Below are positions 23,601 through 36,150 of a stretch of DNA of 64,000 nucleotides, in pieces. Both the position numbers and the translations under genes were made by a program. Below the pieces are notes generated by a model. It did no database searches. It saw only the letters and a program-made list of their open reading frames with translations, and had not been told where the DNA came from. The DNA comes from Isoetes taiwanensis. Its lineage: Eukaryota > Streptophyta > Lycopodiopsida > Isoetales > Isoetaceae. How positions within the stretch are numbered: position 1 is the first letter of the stretch; the number at the start of each line of letters is the position of its first letter. Location of the stretch: positions 62,001 to 126,000 of the forward strand of contig JAJEKV010000338.1 of assembly GCA_021234155.1 (NCBI GenBank). Reading direction: 5' to 3'.

Positions 23601-24234
23601 ACCAGGGAAAATTTTAAGGGACCTATAATTTTGTATAAGTATAATGAATTGGCCATTCCTTGTAAAATATGCCCCCAAAAGTGTAGCCTAAACTGGCCAT
23701 TTTTCCTATTTTTTTCTAATGTGGCTGCAACCCAATTGGCGATTTTTGAATTAAATATCTAATAATGTGTAGCTCAAATGGCGATTTTTAGCTACATTCT
23801 TATTAACTATAGAGCTAGTTGCCCAAACATATAGAAGTCGCTACCCTATATAAATGTGTTAAGTTACATGTTGTATGAATTTGAATTCATACCTCATGTA
23901 TTTCAATAATGCACAGCTTGCTAGTAGGGAGAATCAGAAATCGGATGCCGGAGTCTTCATAAAGAGGATTGAAAAGTGCCTCGACATTTGATTTTCCAAA
24001 AGAGCGGGATTATTTTTAGTTGGTAGATATATATAGGAATAAAAATTTCTAATAATGTTGCCCCCCCATAAGTGAAAATTTTTGAGGGGGCCTCTTAATG
24101 GGTTAAGATTTGGCGAACTTAAGCCAGTACAGGATTTGGCCAAGTGGCCTAAATGGCTATTCCATAAGCACATCTAGTCCTCACTTGGGACTAAATTGGC
24201 CCTAAAGTCAATACCACTCCAATTAGCAAACATC

Positions 24235-27060
24235 TAATTGGCTATTCTAATGTCGTAATAGGCAATAAAGTGCCGCAAAAATGGCAAAAGGGGCAGCTGG
24301 GAACGCATGTAGAGCTGTGGGCCCTGGGCTAACACGGGGTTGATGTGCTCCTTGTAATGGGCCATTTTGACCTGCTCTAGAGAGGGGTCCCGTGAGCTTG
24401 CCAAGGAAACAAAGCGTCTAGGTACTCTCGCAGAGCGGTCCACGATCGGCCGGCTGTGGTCCACCGCGACGATCTGCATTATCTGCCGCGTTCCATCCGG
24501 GCGAACCACCGATCTCTCTTACCCCTCCAGCGGGCCCTAAGCGGCTGGCGGATCCATTGCCACATTGTAAGCCCGGTCGCGGGAGCCGAGCATCACCCAT
24601 AGTAACCACTTTCTTAAAATAGGCGATGTGTCTATTATTATGCCCGTGAGCGGCAAGAATCGATTTTCGCAGCCGAGAACCGATAGGGGATTTGAAGGTT
24701 TCACCAAGTGCCAGGTGCCAAAAATGCATACGCACCTGCTCCAAGTCATTCCAGTGTCGCCAAAGAGACGCATCGCCCCAAACCTCGACCCGTCTGCATG
24801 TAGCGACGGGCTCGACCGGTGCCCGAACAGATGTGGACTGATGGCCCCAATCATAGAGCTCGCACGGTGATCTGTTGTTCGCATGGCATAAAAGCGCTTC
24901 CAACTGCTTTGTCACCCAAGCGGATATAGCGCCTCCCGCCAGAGCGAGGAGGGGAACTCCAACCCTAGGTACTTGTAGGTGGGCGTGACGCCCACAGGCT
25001 GTCCCCGATATGTGAGTGCGGGAGGCATGGGGTGGCGTGAAGAGGATATGAGAACCACCACGGTCTTGGCCGATTCACGCGCAGATGTTCAGCGACAAAA
25101 TGTGTCTAGGGCATCTAGGTGAGACTACATAGCTTCGGTGTGTGGGCCCGAAGGCCAACATCGTCGAGATAGATGGTGGGCGGATGACCCGGGTGCAAAA
25201 GGCGTATGCCATTCCCCATGCTCGCAGAAGCGGGGCTCTGGCCCGATTAATGTAGAGGCCAAAAAGTGTTGGTGAGAGGGGGCAACCCGGGACCGATACT
25301 TCATCTGGTGAATGCTTGGCCTGGTCGGTTGCGATCCACGCCAAAACAACTCTCATACAACACGTATATGGCATGCTCGCGACGTGCAAGGGGAGCCCGG
25401 TTGACTTGATCTAGCCCACAGCTTTTCCCGAGAAACCGTATCAAAAGCCTTCGCGAAGTCCACAAAGCATTAATACAAGTCTTTGCCGATGATGATTCCT
25501 ACCGTCTTCAATCGCCCGCCGATTAAAGATATGGTCAATCGTTGAGTGGCGGGGCGTCTAAAGCACGCTTGTGTGAGGGCTTCTCGCGACATCTCACGCC
25601 GCCCGCCCGGTCAACTGCCGCCGAGAATGCCGGCCAACAGTTTGGCAAATACCGAACCGACCATGATCGTCCGGTAATTGGCGACACGGTGTGGGGTCGC
25701 CCGCCTTTGTGAATGGGAACAACCACGCTTGTGGTCCATTGTCTGGGAGACCTTCCTGCAATGCTCGTTGAGCGAGGTAGTGAGGACCAAACAAGCGCGC
25801 ACGCCCATTTGAGTAACTTCGGCCTGCACATACCATCGAGGTCGTTTGCTTTCCCATTGGGGCCGTTGGTGGCCCTCCTCAACATCCTCCTCCACGAGAA
25901 CCAATGGGGGGGCCATCCTGGGGGGGTATGGGCGTCGGGCGTCCACGGTGGGTCATGCCGCAGCAATCGCATTTCCCCCCGCCCGGGTGTGATGTCCCCC
26001 GAGGCTGGGCTGGCCTTCAAAGCACTCTAGCGCCAAAAGGTTGAGGATGAGTGTCGGCAGGTATAACAACATCTCCCCGATGCACGGCAAGGTACCGCCT
26101 TTGTCTCCTTCGATGGGATGGGCGCTGATGCGTGTGGTGGCTGGCGGGTACACGGATCGAGAATGTGATGGAGCTGCGGCTTGCATTCTTTACACTCGCA
26201 TCAAACCATCGGTTCTGGCGGGAATGTTGCTGACCCCGGCGACACGGGGAGGGGGGTGGGCGCCAAAGCACTCCGGCCATCCGTAATCCCGAATAGAAGT
26301 CACCGGTCCTGTCACGCTTGCTACCGTGGAGGTCCAGATTAGTGGGAGGGCGTCCATGAGCATCTACAGAAGTCCTCTGCCTGCTCATAATCTAGTCTCA
26401 ACCGAGGGGGCGAGGGGCTGGCATAGTGGGGGGGCGGCTTGCCAAACCAGGTCCAAATAAAGTGGGAGGTGATTCGAGTCGACCTCCTCATCCCGAATCG
26501 CGTGTGCCCACCCGGAACGGCCGATGAGATGCATATCTTGCGCAACTATGAGCACATAGTCCACCACACTAGACCCTCCCCGATTGTCACCGGGCTGCAT
26601 GTGCACTTGCGAGAATGAGGGCCACCTGCGGAGGCCATTGCAAATTATCAAGTCAAAAATACCACATAGCAGGGGAGGGCTATGCAAAGCGCAGTGACCT
26701 GGCCGTCATCCGATCCTCATTGGCGGGGTTGCTTCTGGGCGAAGGAAGGCTGCCGAGGACATCGTCGGCGAGGGGTCAAGTCGCATGGGCTGCTCTACTC
26801 CTGTCCGTGCATTGAAATCTCCAAGAATAACGACCCTACCCAACTGCTGGTGCTGCTGTATGTCATCATATAGATCGACATAAGGGTCCATCCTATCTGT
26901 ATCGGGGTGGCTGCGATAGAAGGTGCTCTCTGCGTGAGGGAAATAACAGGCGGCCAGAAAAAGAGGGTTGCCACTGGTATTATGCACACGAACCCACAAG
27001 TACCGGTTGGTAATACATCGATTACGGAGGGTGGCAATGTGCCAAGGTTGTCCGGTAGTA
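24235..27060 (-). mobile_element. Non-LTR retrotransposon (LINE) with endonuclease and reverse transcriptase, broken
   Basis: Read right to left, an APE-type endonuclease (NRCITNRYLWVRV, ACYFPHAES, VVILGDFNARTG) lies at about 27,000-26,770. Reverse transcriptase follows: NGPNGKANDLDGM and VVVPIHKGG near 25,900-25,700, NYRTIMVGSVFAKLLAGIL near 25,650, and FVDFAKAFDTVSREKLWA near 25,450. A C-terminal region with LEQVKMAHY and HINPVLAQGP ends near 24,250. Several frameshifts and stops break it. It is clearly GC-richer than its surroundings. Compared with the copies at 36.2, 47.9 and 57.0 kb it lacks the 3' tail. Its endonuclease end abuts gypsy pol at 27,060, so one element probably inserted into the other. 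Confidence 0.8.
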
Positions 27061-28450
27061 GCAATTGCCAAGTTTTGTAGAGAATGTTTTGAAAAGCTCA
27101 AAGAAGCCTTGACAACAGCACCAGTGCTCATCCTACCAGATCCAAATAAGGATAAGCTTGCAAGTATACTAGCAACGGGTGGAGTCCTTATGCAAGAAGG
27201 AAGAGTAATGGCGTATGACGCTAAAAAGGTGAATGGCACCGAACAACGTTATCCAACGTGCATGATCAAGAACTTCTAGTTGTTGTAAGAGCTCTTCGTA
27301 TTTTGAGGCACTATTTGCTTGGTAGGAAATTTCCGGTTAGAATCGATCACCAAAGCCTCCAATATATTTTCATGCAACCACTCCACAATTTGAGGCAAAG
27401 ACGCGGGATGGAATTCCTCGAAGAATATGACTTCGAGATAGTCTATAAGTCAGATAAATTAAATGTGGTTGCTGACACACTCTCATGATAACCATTGGAG
27501 ACTCGAGTGCATTGAAATGCCATCTCCACCTTGTTCAATGAGTTCAGCAAAATGATTGAGGAAGTTTTACCCTCAAGCAAAGAATTCACGGAAGTATGGG
27601 CTAGTCTTTGGTCCTTGCAAGAAAGTAAAGATAGACAAAGGAAGAGAAGCCTATAAAAGATATAAAAAAGAAGGCAAACTCTTATATCATAAAGACAAGC
27701 TTTGCATTCCAGAGTAATCAAGAGTAATGAAATTAATTCTCCATGATACTTGATAGCCGGCTACGGGGGATTCATGAAAACTTACTTCAAGATAAGGAGT
27801 AGTTACTTTTGGCCTGGCATGAAGAAAGACACCGCCAACTAGCAAACAAAAGCAGAGCAACTCCGAATCCCAGGAACCCTAGAACCTTTAGAGGTTCCAA
27901 ATGCCAAATGGGAGCTTGTAAGCATGAACTTTATAACTAGGCTCCCAAAAATAGCAAGGGGCCATGACGCCTTAATGGTAGTGGTTGACAAACTATCAAA
28001 GATGGCGCACGTTTTGCCATGTCGAACCACAGATATGGCTTTAGACACCGCGTTGCTTTTTCTAAAGGAAATATTCAGATTGCATGGGATGGGAAGGAAA
28101 ATTATCTCCAATAGAGACCCCAAGTTTATAAATGCCTTTTGGAAGGACTTCTTCAACACGATTCAGACAAAGTTATCCATGAGTACAACATATCACCTCT
28201 AAACAGATCGGCAGACTGAACGTACAAGGCAGATAACAGAAGACATATTGAGAACTATGTGTGGAATAAGTCAAAGTGGGGAGACTATATTTACTTGGTA
28301 GAGTTTGCATATAATAGTAACAAACAAGAACCCTCGCAAATGTCCCCCTTTATGATAAATTATGGTTATCAATGCTTAACACCAGACAATTGGCATAACC
28401 GAGTGTCCAAGATAGAAGTTTCTCAATAAATGTTGACTGATATGCAACAA
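27060..28450 (+). mobile_element. Ty3/gypsy pol, first part: RT end, RNase H, integrase
   Basis: The plus strand reads FEKLKEALTTAPVLILPDP (end of reverse transcriptase), then RNase H with GVLMQEGRVMAYDAKK and the DHQSLQYIF and LNVVADTLS motifs, to about 27,488. The integrase core follows from 27,890, with MNFITRLPKIARGHDALMVV, KLSKMAHVLPC and the IISNRDPKF motif, up to EFAYNSNKQEPSQMSPF near 28,350. A degraded stretch at 27,490-27,890 corresponds to the integrase zinc-binding region. Stops and frameshifts show it is dead. Upstream gag, protease and most of the RT are absent, replaced by the LINE. The reading stops at about 28,450, where a duplicated module begins, and resumes near 30,480. 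Confidence 0.85.
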
Positions 28451-30478
28451 ATATCTAGCATAATGACAGGGGGTCATTTTTGTGTTTTTGTACGATATTT
28501 ACAAAGGTTTTTCTATGATTTCATTGCCGTATTCATCTTGGTGTCTTGAAGAGCGGTATTTCTAGAGTGCAGCTTATCTTGACCATTCATTTTTATGAGA
28601 AGCGACATAAATCTGGTCCACGATTAAATTTGTAATGTTTTTAGCACTTAAGTTTTCTTAAAAGGTTTGGAATTGGGCATGCGACCATCGAGGCCCTATG
28701 TAGTTAGGGTTTTTTTTTTTGTTTGAAATGGAAGCAAAGCACGGCAAGGTTTATGTTTTACGCCAAACCCGAGATGCCCCGCCTGGGATGCCCAAGGCCG
28801 TTGAGTTATGATCTGAGGAGGTCTCGTTTGGGCTTCTTTGCATTCGACCGGGGTCTCTGCCGCTTTCAAAACACGGGGTGTGAGGTAAGCACAATTTTGT
28901 GCCCTTGAGCTAATCGGGTCTACAATTTTTCCTACGATTTGGAGATTGGCATTTTGGGTTATCTCGTCCCGGGTTCTTGAGGATTCTCGGGGATTTCTTG
29001 GCATGTAAGCCATTTAACATGATCGAGGCTTTTCCATTCTATTCTATTATCCATCAAAATATTGTGTGTTCAGAAAGATATTTGCTTGCTGTTGATTTGT
29101 GGCAGAGGTGATGCTCTTGATTACAGCAGATGAAGAATAAATTCTCTTTATGAATTGTGTAGTTATCTTTGGCCCATCTTATTTGGTCGATGAGTTGTGG
29201 ATGGGGTTTTTTATCTTTGGAGGTGCAAACTATATGTTGAGAAGCAGCGAGATTCTGGAATCAGTGTATCCATATAGACAGCAGTAAAATATCTGAAACA
29301 TCTCTGTTAGAATATGTAAGAAAATGCAGCTTCCTGTTCCGAGGTCATCCATCTCATGCATCCTTTTTCTTGATATTTTGTTATAGGTGTCTAAAGGAGT
29401 AGTTGAGAAGGCAAAGCCGGGAACGATATGGAACAGCATGGCCATCTGGGATCCTGGTTGCCATGCTACTTCTCAAGCATTGCCATATCACAGATTGCTA
29501 GATATTCTAAGGGTTTTATGCTATCAATGGTTTCTTGCAGACACCCTGTTAGCCTTCTGCAGATTTTATATTTGGAAATGCCATGCTTGTTCTCAAGCAT
29601 TGCCTCCAATTATGGTTACAAATTCGTCCTAAATCCTCCAGGAGGAGACCATAATGTTGTTAATCTTACAACATTTGAAGCCATTGAGAAGCTAGCAGGT
29701 TGTATACACATTATGTGTTCATCTCAATTTCATGTCTGCACTCTTTTCTGCAATATGTGCGCCTGGCAAGAGAAAGCTTGTTGCATATTAAAGACTTAAG
29801 GATTCACACACAATCCTGTTCAAGTTCTGGCCATTTTATAACAGCATATTTGCATATATTTGAGTGGCCTTTGCTATGCAATGCAAGAAATATTCATCCA
29901 GCCCTTGGTATCTGTGCAAGGTAAAGCGCAAGGCACACTTTGTAATAGAAGAGACTGTGGCAAACGCTCCAAACAGATGCATGTACATAGTGGTGTGGAC
30001 ATGTATGGCATGTATAGAAACATGCAATATAATGTATTTATTTCTATTCATGTTTTTATTACATGCAATATTGTACTTGGAACAAGGTTATTTTGCACCT
30101 GGAGATATATATATTTGGAATTTGCTGCTCCTCAAAATTTAACTACGTTCTCTTTTCTTAGGGCCCGAAGGGCCCAAAAATTTTTTATATGTATATAACA
30201 TCCACCATTGGCAATAATTAACAAAACCATTATATCCTACATGTTAAAATTAAAATCCCCCTTGGACCCCCTTTGGTTTGGGTGCATATTCACACGGGGG
30301 GTCACGTAGGGCAGCGAGAGCCCTCGGATGAGCATATATGCCTTATATTCCTTGATGTGGACCGTAGATAGCGATCCTCGTTTATGGGGTATTCTTGTAC
30401 AAATTTTTATATACGGTATATGCAGGTGTGCGAAATACTATAAGATTTGAGTTAATATATTATATGGTGTCAATTAGT
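28450..30478 (+). mobile_element. Unidentified duplicated module, copy A (inserted in gypsy pol)
   Basis: This block begins AATATCTAGCATAATGACAG and matches copy B (31,419-33,277) almost throughout. It interrupts gypsy pol, which resumes at once on its right. It looks partly gene-like: an ATG near 28,729 opens MEAKHGKVYV, ending at a stop after about 27 codons, and exon-like edges occur at GTGAG|GTAAGC (28,882) and TTATAG|GTGTC near 29,387. No recognisable protein emerges. The last 340 bp (30,140-30,478) form a separate repeat that recurs inverted at 33.3 and 45.6 kb. It could be a non-autonomous element carrying a captured gene fragment. No terminal repeats typical of a known class were found. 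Confidence 0.6.
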
Positions 30479-30479
30479 G

Positions 30480-31418
30480 GGAGAAGTTCAAGGCCATCTC
30501 ATGGCAGCAAGACATCGACAAAAGAGCATAGCCAATAAATACAGAACCAAAAGAGAATTCCAAGTACGGGGTAATATTTGACTCAAAATAAAAGTCAAAC
30601 ACGCTAAGCTCTGCATCGGCAATTTAAGAAACTTTCTTCAAGGTGGGCGGGACCATTCAAAATCATTCAAAGAATAGGTAACCAATCCTATAAGTGAGTT
30701 CTCCGCACACTTGAAAATTCATAAAGTCTTCCACATAAGCTTGCTGAAAAAGCATACTCCCAACCCAGAGGAGATATTGGAGACACCAACTTTGTTGGAA
30801 ATGACCAAAGAACAACTTGAGATTGTTTCAAAAGCTCTTCTCGATAAAGCATATAAGAAAATAAGAAGACATCAATCCTCCAATATCTAGTCAAGTGGAC
30901 AGACTTGCAAGTGGAAGACGCGACATGGGTGCTTAAATCTGATCTCGAAAAATAGTACCCACAGTTTATGGAGCAATGCAAAGGCCAGCTCATCAACGAC
31001 ATCGTCAACAATGATTCGAGAAGGTGAGTGCATTCACTCAATAGAGATTTGGCCGAGACGAATCAAAGAGTGCATGCAATCACTTTTATGAGCCAAGATG
31101 TATATAAGTTATGACGCATGAGAGCATGGGCGATGATGGGATCATCCTTAATGTTCCCTATGCAATGATATCATGCCTATAGGTTAAGTATGTATACATG
31201 GGTCCTAGAATAGGGATCATGGATAGGTGCATGATAGGGAACCACCTAGAGTCTATGTCCGTTATGGAGGATAAGCCACCTCCTATGCCAGAGCTGACAA
31301 AAGGTGTAGGCATTAGACATGTAAGCAATAGGCATGTCATATGCATGTAGTATAATGTAATGTAAATTAAATAGGGGGTGGACCCTTAAAACCACAAATT
31401 ACTAATTAAACTAACGTG
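30480..31418 (+). mobile_element. Ty3/gypsy pol, second part: C-terminal region with chromodomain-like end
   Basis: Right after copy A the gypsy reading resumes. KIHKVFHISLLKK (near 30,720) is the conserved FH.SLLK motif that ends gypsy integrases. After a gap, LVKWTDLQVEDATWV (near 30,885) matches the chromodomain-type ending, followed by YPQFMEQC. Stops interrupt it. The 430 bp after that are non-coding and belong to the element's 3' region, up to copy B at 31,419. Confidence 0.75.
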
Positions 31419-33277
31419 AATATCTAGCATAATGACAGGGGGTCATTTTTGTGTTTTTGTACGATATTTACAAAGGTTTTTCTATGATTTCATTGCCGTA
31501 TTCATCTTGGTGTACTGAACAGTATTTCTAGAGTGCCGCTTATCTTGACCATTCATTTTTTATGAGAAGCAGCATCGTACGGTCACGATTAAATTTGTAA
31601 TGTTTTTAGCACTTAAGTTTTCTTAAAAAGGTTTGGAATTGGGCATGCAGCCATCGAGGCCCTATGTAGTTAGGGTTTTTTTTTTGTTTGAAATGGAAGC
31701 AAAGCACGGCAAGGTTTATGTTTCTGCCAAACCCGAGATGCCCTGCCTGGGGATGCCCAAGGCCGTTGAGTTATGATCTGAGGAGGTCTCGTTTGGGCAC
31801 TGCTGCATTCTGACCAGGGGTCTCTGCTGCTTTCAAAACCTGGGGTGTGAGGTAAGCACAATTTTGTGCCCTTGAGCTAATCGGGTCTACAATTTTTCCT
31901 ACGATTTGGAGATTGGCATTTTGGGTTATCTGTCCGGTTCTTGAGGATTCGGCGGATTTCTTGGCATGTAAGCCACGAACATGATCGAGGCTTTTCCATT
32001 CTATTCTATTATCCATCAAAATATTGTGTGTTCAGAAAGATATTTGCTTGCTGTTGATTTGTGGCAGAGGTGATGCTCTTGATTACAGCAGATGAAGAAT
32101 AAATTCTCTTTATGAATTCGTAGTTATGCTGGCCCATCTTATTTGGTCGATGAGTTGTGGATGGGGTTTTTTATCTTTGGAGGTGCAAACTATATGCTGA
32201 GAAGCAGCGAGATTCTGGAATCAGTGTATCCATATAGACAGCAGTAAAATATCTGAAACATCTCTGTTAGAATATGTAAGAAAATGCAGCTTCCTGTTCG
32301 AGGTCATCCATCTCATGCATCCTTTTTCTTGATATTTTGTTATAGGTGTCTAAAGGAGTAGTTGAGAAGGCAAAGCCGGGAACGATATGGAACAGCATGG
32401 CCATCTGGGATCCTGGTTGCCATGCTACTTCTCAAGCATTGCCATATCACAGATTGCTAGATATTCTAAGGGTTTTATGCTATCAATGGTTTCTTGCGGA
32501 CACCACAATAGCCTTCTGCTGAATTTTATATTTGGAAATGCCATGCTTGTTCTCAAGCATTGCCTCAATTATGGTTACAAATTCGTCCTAAATCCTCGGG
32601 GAGGAGACCATAATGTTGTTAATCTTACAACATTTGAAGCCGATGAAGCTAGCAGGTTGTATACACATTATGTGTTCATCTCAATTTCATATATGCACTC
32701 TTTTACGCAATATGTACCTGGCAAGAGAAAGCTTGTTGCATATTAAAGACTTAAGGATTCACACACAATCCTGTTCAAGTTCTGGCCATTTTATAACAGC
32801 ATATTTGCATATATTTGAGTGGCCTTTGCTATGCAATGCAAGAAATATTCATCCAGCCCTTGGTATCTTGTGCAAGGCAACTGCAAGGCACACTTTGTAA
32901 TAGAAGTGAGGCGTGGCAAGCGCTCAAACGGATGCATGTACATAGTGGTGTGGACATGTATGGCATGTATAGAAACATGCAATATAATGTATTTATTTCT
33001 ATTCATGTTTTTATTACATGCAATATTGTACTTGGAACAAGGTTATTTTGCACCTGGAGATATATATATTTGGAATTTGCTGCTCCTCAAAATTTAACTA
33101 CGTTCTCTTTTCTTAGGGCCCGAAGGGCCAAAAATTTTTATATGTATATAACATCCACCATTGGCAATAATTAACAAAACCATTATATCCTACATGTTAA
33201 AATTAAAATCCCCCTTGGACCCCCTTTGGTTTGGGTGCATATTCACACGGGGGGTCACGTAGGGCAGCGAGAGCCCT
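31419..33277 (+). mobile_element. Unidentified duplicated module, copy B
   Basis: This is a second copy of 28,450-30,327, in the same orientation and again inside the gypsy element, after pol. Identity looks high over the whole length. Differences are mostly one- to three-base changes, many where one copy has CG and the other has CTG, CAG or nothing. The right end stops at GAGAGCCC (33,277), about 150 bp short of copy A, and is followed by an inverted stretch of the same module end. Confidence 0.6.
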
Positions 33278-33570
33278 TAAATTATATTACACACGTATGA
33301 AATTGACACCATATAATATATTAACTCAAATCTTATAGTATTTCGCACACCTGCATATACCGTATATAAAAATTTGTACAAGAATACCCCATAAACGAGG
33401 ATCGCTATCTACGGTCCACATCAAGGAATATAAGGCATATATGCTCATCCGAGGGCTCTTGTTGCCCGGAGTGACCCCCCGTGTGAATATGCACCCAAAC
33501 CAAAGGGGGTCCAAGGGGGATTTTAATTTTAACATGTAGGATATAATGGTTTTGTTAATTATTGCCAATA
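33161..33570. repeat. Foldback: inverted repeat of the module end
   Basis: The left arm 33,161-33,277 (TTGGCAATAATTAAC.. to ..GAGAGCCC) pairs with the right arm up to 33,570 (..GTTAATTATTGCCAA). The inverted arm as a whole, 33,300-33,570, is the reverse complement of 30,200-30,475 in copy A, including the 150 bp missing from copy B. The arms are nearly identical. Confidence 0.85.
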
Positions 33571-33868
33571 GAGGAAAGTGACCGTAAAGAGGGAGTGCAT
33601 CACACAAGGAATATGAGCTTATAACATTTTGTCTTAGTTATAAAACTCCTCAGGATGTTTCAAGTTATCATAATGTAAAAATTGCTGAAACTATATAAAT
33701 TGTATAAGAATGTGAATATAGCTTCACACTCATATTCAGGTAATTAACACCGGAAGTTATGGTTGTGATAAATTCTAAGTGTTAATGTGAATATTCTTCT
33801 TTTATATTGTGCAAGTTCGTTTCACCTTATGTAATCTTGAGGGATGACATTATCCTAAGGGGGGAGAA
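33571..33868 (+). other. Gypsy 3' non-coding region ending in a polypurine tract
   Basis: AT-rich non-coding DNA ends with AAGGGGGGAGAA at 33857-33868, a typical polypurine tract that primes plus-strand synthesis, directly followed by TGTGGCG, the LTR start. Confidence 0.65.
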
Positions 33869-35282
33869 TGTGGCGTTCCCCTGGAATATACGATATAAAT
33901 ACGTATATCCCACAGCCACATCACCATACAACTCTACATAAGTAGACTTGCATACACCTAATGTGGGGGAGATGACTAAGTTATCTACATAACTTAGCCA
34001 ACCTAAGGTAAGAAGCCATTTCCACATGGCCTCACCTTATAGGCGAACCGCCACATAGATGCACCTATGGGAGCCAAGTGGCATTCATGTAAACCCTAAC
34101 ATATAAAAGGCTAAACCCATAAACCCTAGCCACTTTTGGCTCCACCAACCTCAGACCCACCAGTTCGCGATCAGAGCTCCGACTCGAAGACCGTCTTCGA
34201 CAGCCTGAGTTGCAGCAGCAGAGGGGGATCATCTTCTCCAACACTTGCTGGAGATGGAGAACCAAGGAGTTAGCAATAGCGCGTCAGGGGTAGGTATTTC
34301 GAATAGATTCCAGTATTGCAGTAGAGCCATTCTAGAACCTATTGTCTTGAACATGAACCCTAATCAATGAACCCTAACTATAAGTTAGATGTATGTGATT
34401 AGGATTAGTTGTTATTCTCATTTATTATCAAGATTATGTTGATATGATGTTGGTTGATCTCATGTTTGCACCTCTTGTGTATTGGGAAGGGGGTAGAGAC
34501 CTAGTAGCCACTAGTAGATGATGCTCCTAGTTTAGACCCATTAGTTCCCATTATTATGCGGCCTGTGCATAGAGCCCACCTGGCTACGGAGTCTATGGAG
34601 TGACTGAGCACCACATAACGGGGTCAGTGGCAAAGTGGAGGGAGGTCCCTGCTGAGCGCGGCTACTGGGGACCCATAGCGGGCTAGACTCATAGTCGGTC
34701 ACTTCATGTGGGCCGGGTATGGGTCCGACACTTCCTGGGTCAATGGTGTCGACCTGACTCTCAAGAGCTGCAGGTGTCGGCCTGGCTCTTGTTTTGGGGA
34801 GTTGATTGGGCAGGTACGGGACGTGTGTCGCCCACGATCCTCTAGCGCCTATGGAACCACTTGCACTCAGAAGGGGAGATGCAACCCTTCCTACCTCATC
34901 GGACAGGGAGATGCAACCCGGAGTAGTCTCGTTGGGTGATACCATGAGATTACGTCTCCCGGAGGTTCTGATCATGCGAGCGGCTGATTTGAAGCCTATC
35001 CGCAAAGTATGCATGGGAGGGGGATGGAGTGGTCAACCCTAGCCATTGTCTATTGCCACCCCCAAGTCATTGCCATAACTCTTCGATTCTGTTTCTATCT
35101 GGAGGCCCCGACCATCCAGTCGACGAGTTTGAGCCCCGGTAGGAGCCTCTATTTGATGTATTTGATGCATTCATTGTATTGTTGTATTTGATGACATGGA
35201 TAGATGGATTATCACTACCCTTCGAGGTAGTTTGTTGTTATTGTTGCTAGTGCTTATGTTGTATATTTTGCTTCCGCTGACA
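33869..35282 (+). repeat. 3' LTR of the Ty3/gypsy element
   Basis: Starts TGTGGCGTTCC directly after the polypurine tract. A TATA box (TATAAAAGG at about 34,102) followed by a GC-richer leader is the usual LTR promoter layout. The right end is placed at ...TTCCGCTGACA (35,282) because it gives a CA end; this is approximate. The length, about 1.4 kb, fits gypsy LTRs. No matching 5' LTR occurs in the window. Open frames inside (34,541-35,042) are not genes. Confidence 0.6.
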
Positions 35283-36150
35283 TAGGGACCCCTAGAGGAC
35301 GGGACGGAATGACACCTCTGTGTCCTCTACTCGATCGTCTGGACCCCAGACACGAGTTAGACAGAGGGCCCATACGACGGGTGCCGTTGGATGGGGAAGG
35401 TCCTTCGATGTATACGGCGGGTTGTCGTATATAGCGCAAGGAGCGTCACAGGGGACAGCAGGGGGCAGACGGAAGCAGGGGACGGAGGCAGGGGCCGACG
35501 GATTGAATCGACTCAATCTCGACTCTGTTTTTCGATTTGAAAAAAGCTGTTGTTTAGCCCTGTAATTTCAGGGTCCCGTTTTTTTCGTTCTCCAGGATTG
35601 CAATCTCCTCATGTCGTGCACGCAGGAATTGTAGAAGGCCATATTATTTATAGACTGCACGTGGCTTGCTAGCATTGGAGCACAATGGAGCACTACATTC
35701 AATCGATGGATTAGGTGAGATTATACCATCACCGTGCATTATGCGCACATTTGGCTAAGAACATCTCCTTTGTTTTGGATATCAATACGTACTAGTTCTT
35801 GTGCCAACAAAAATATCAGCGGTGACTGCTAGAAACTCTATCAGCTTTTGAACTCCGCTAGAGCATTTTGACAAATTGATGCAAGCTGGTAGATGGGGTG
35901 TTATCGCATCTGCCGGGATCCCTCAGGTTACGATCCATCCTATGGTAATGAAATCTAGAGTCGCTCAATTCTTTTGTACAATGTATTTAGTACTTAAAGA
36001 TTTGGGAGACATGCATCTTAAGCATTACAATTATAGACCTAGATGGTATGCATGCAGAGTTGCTCAATTGGGAAGGGCCATCTATAGCACCGATGCTAAC
36101 TGCCATGTTCAACAGGGTTGTGTAGGAGGATTTCCCCGTGTCGTTGACCA
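35283..36150. other. Unassigned region between LTR and LINE
   Basis: The first 280 bp are GC-rich, with open frames on both strands. The rest is AT-rich. No recognisable protein, RNA or repeat. It may include the 5' part of the LINE that becomes readable at about 36,165. Confidence 0.3.

Noticed and set aside
34541-35042. Proline/arginine-rich frames on both strands
   Set aside because: They fall within the gypsy LTR and have no family resemblance.
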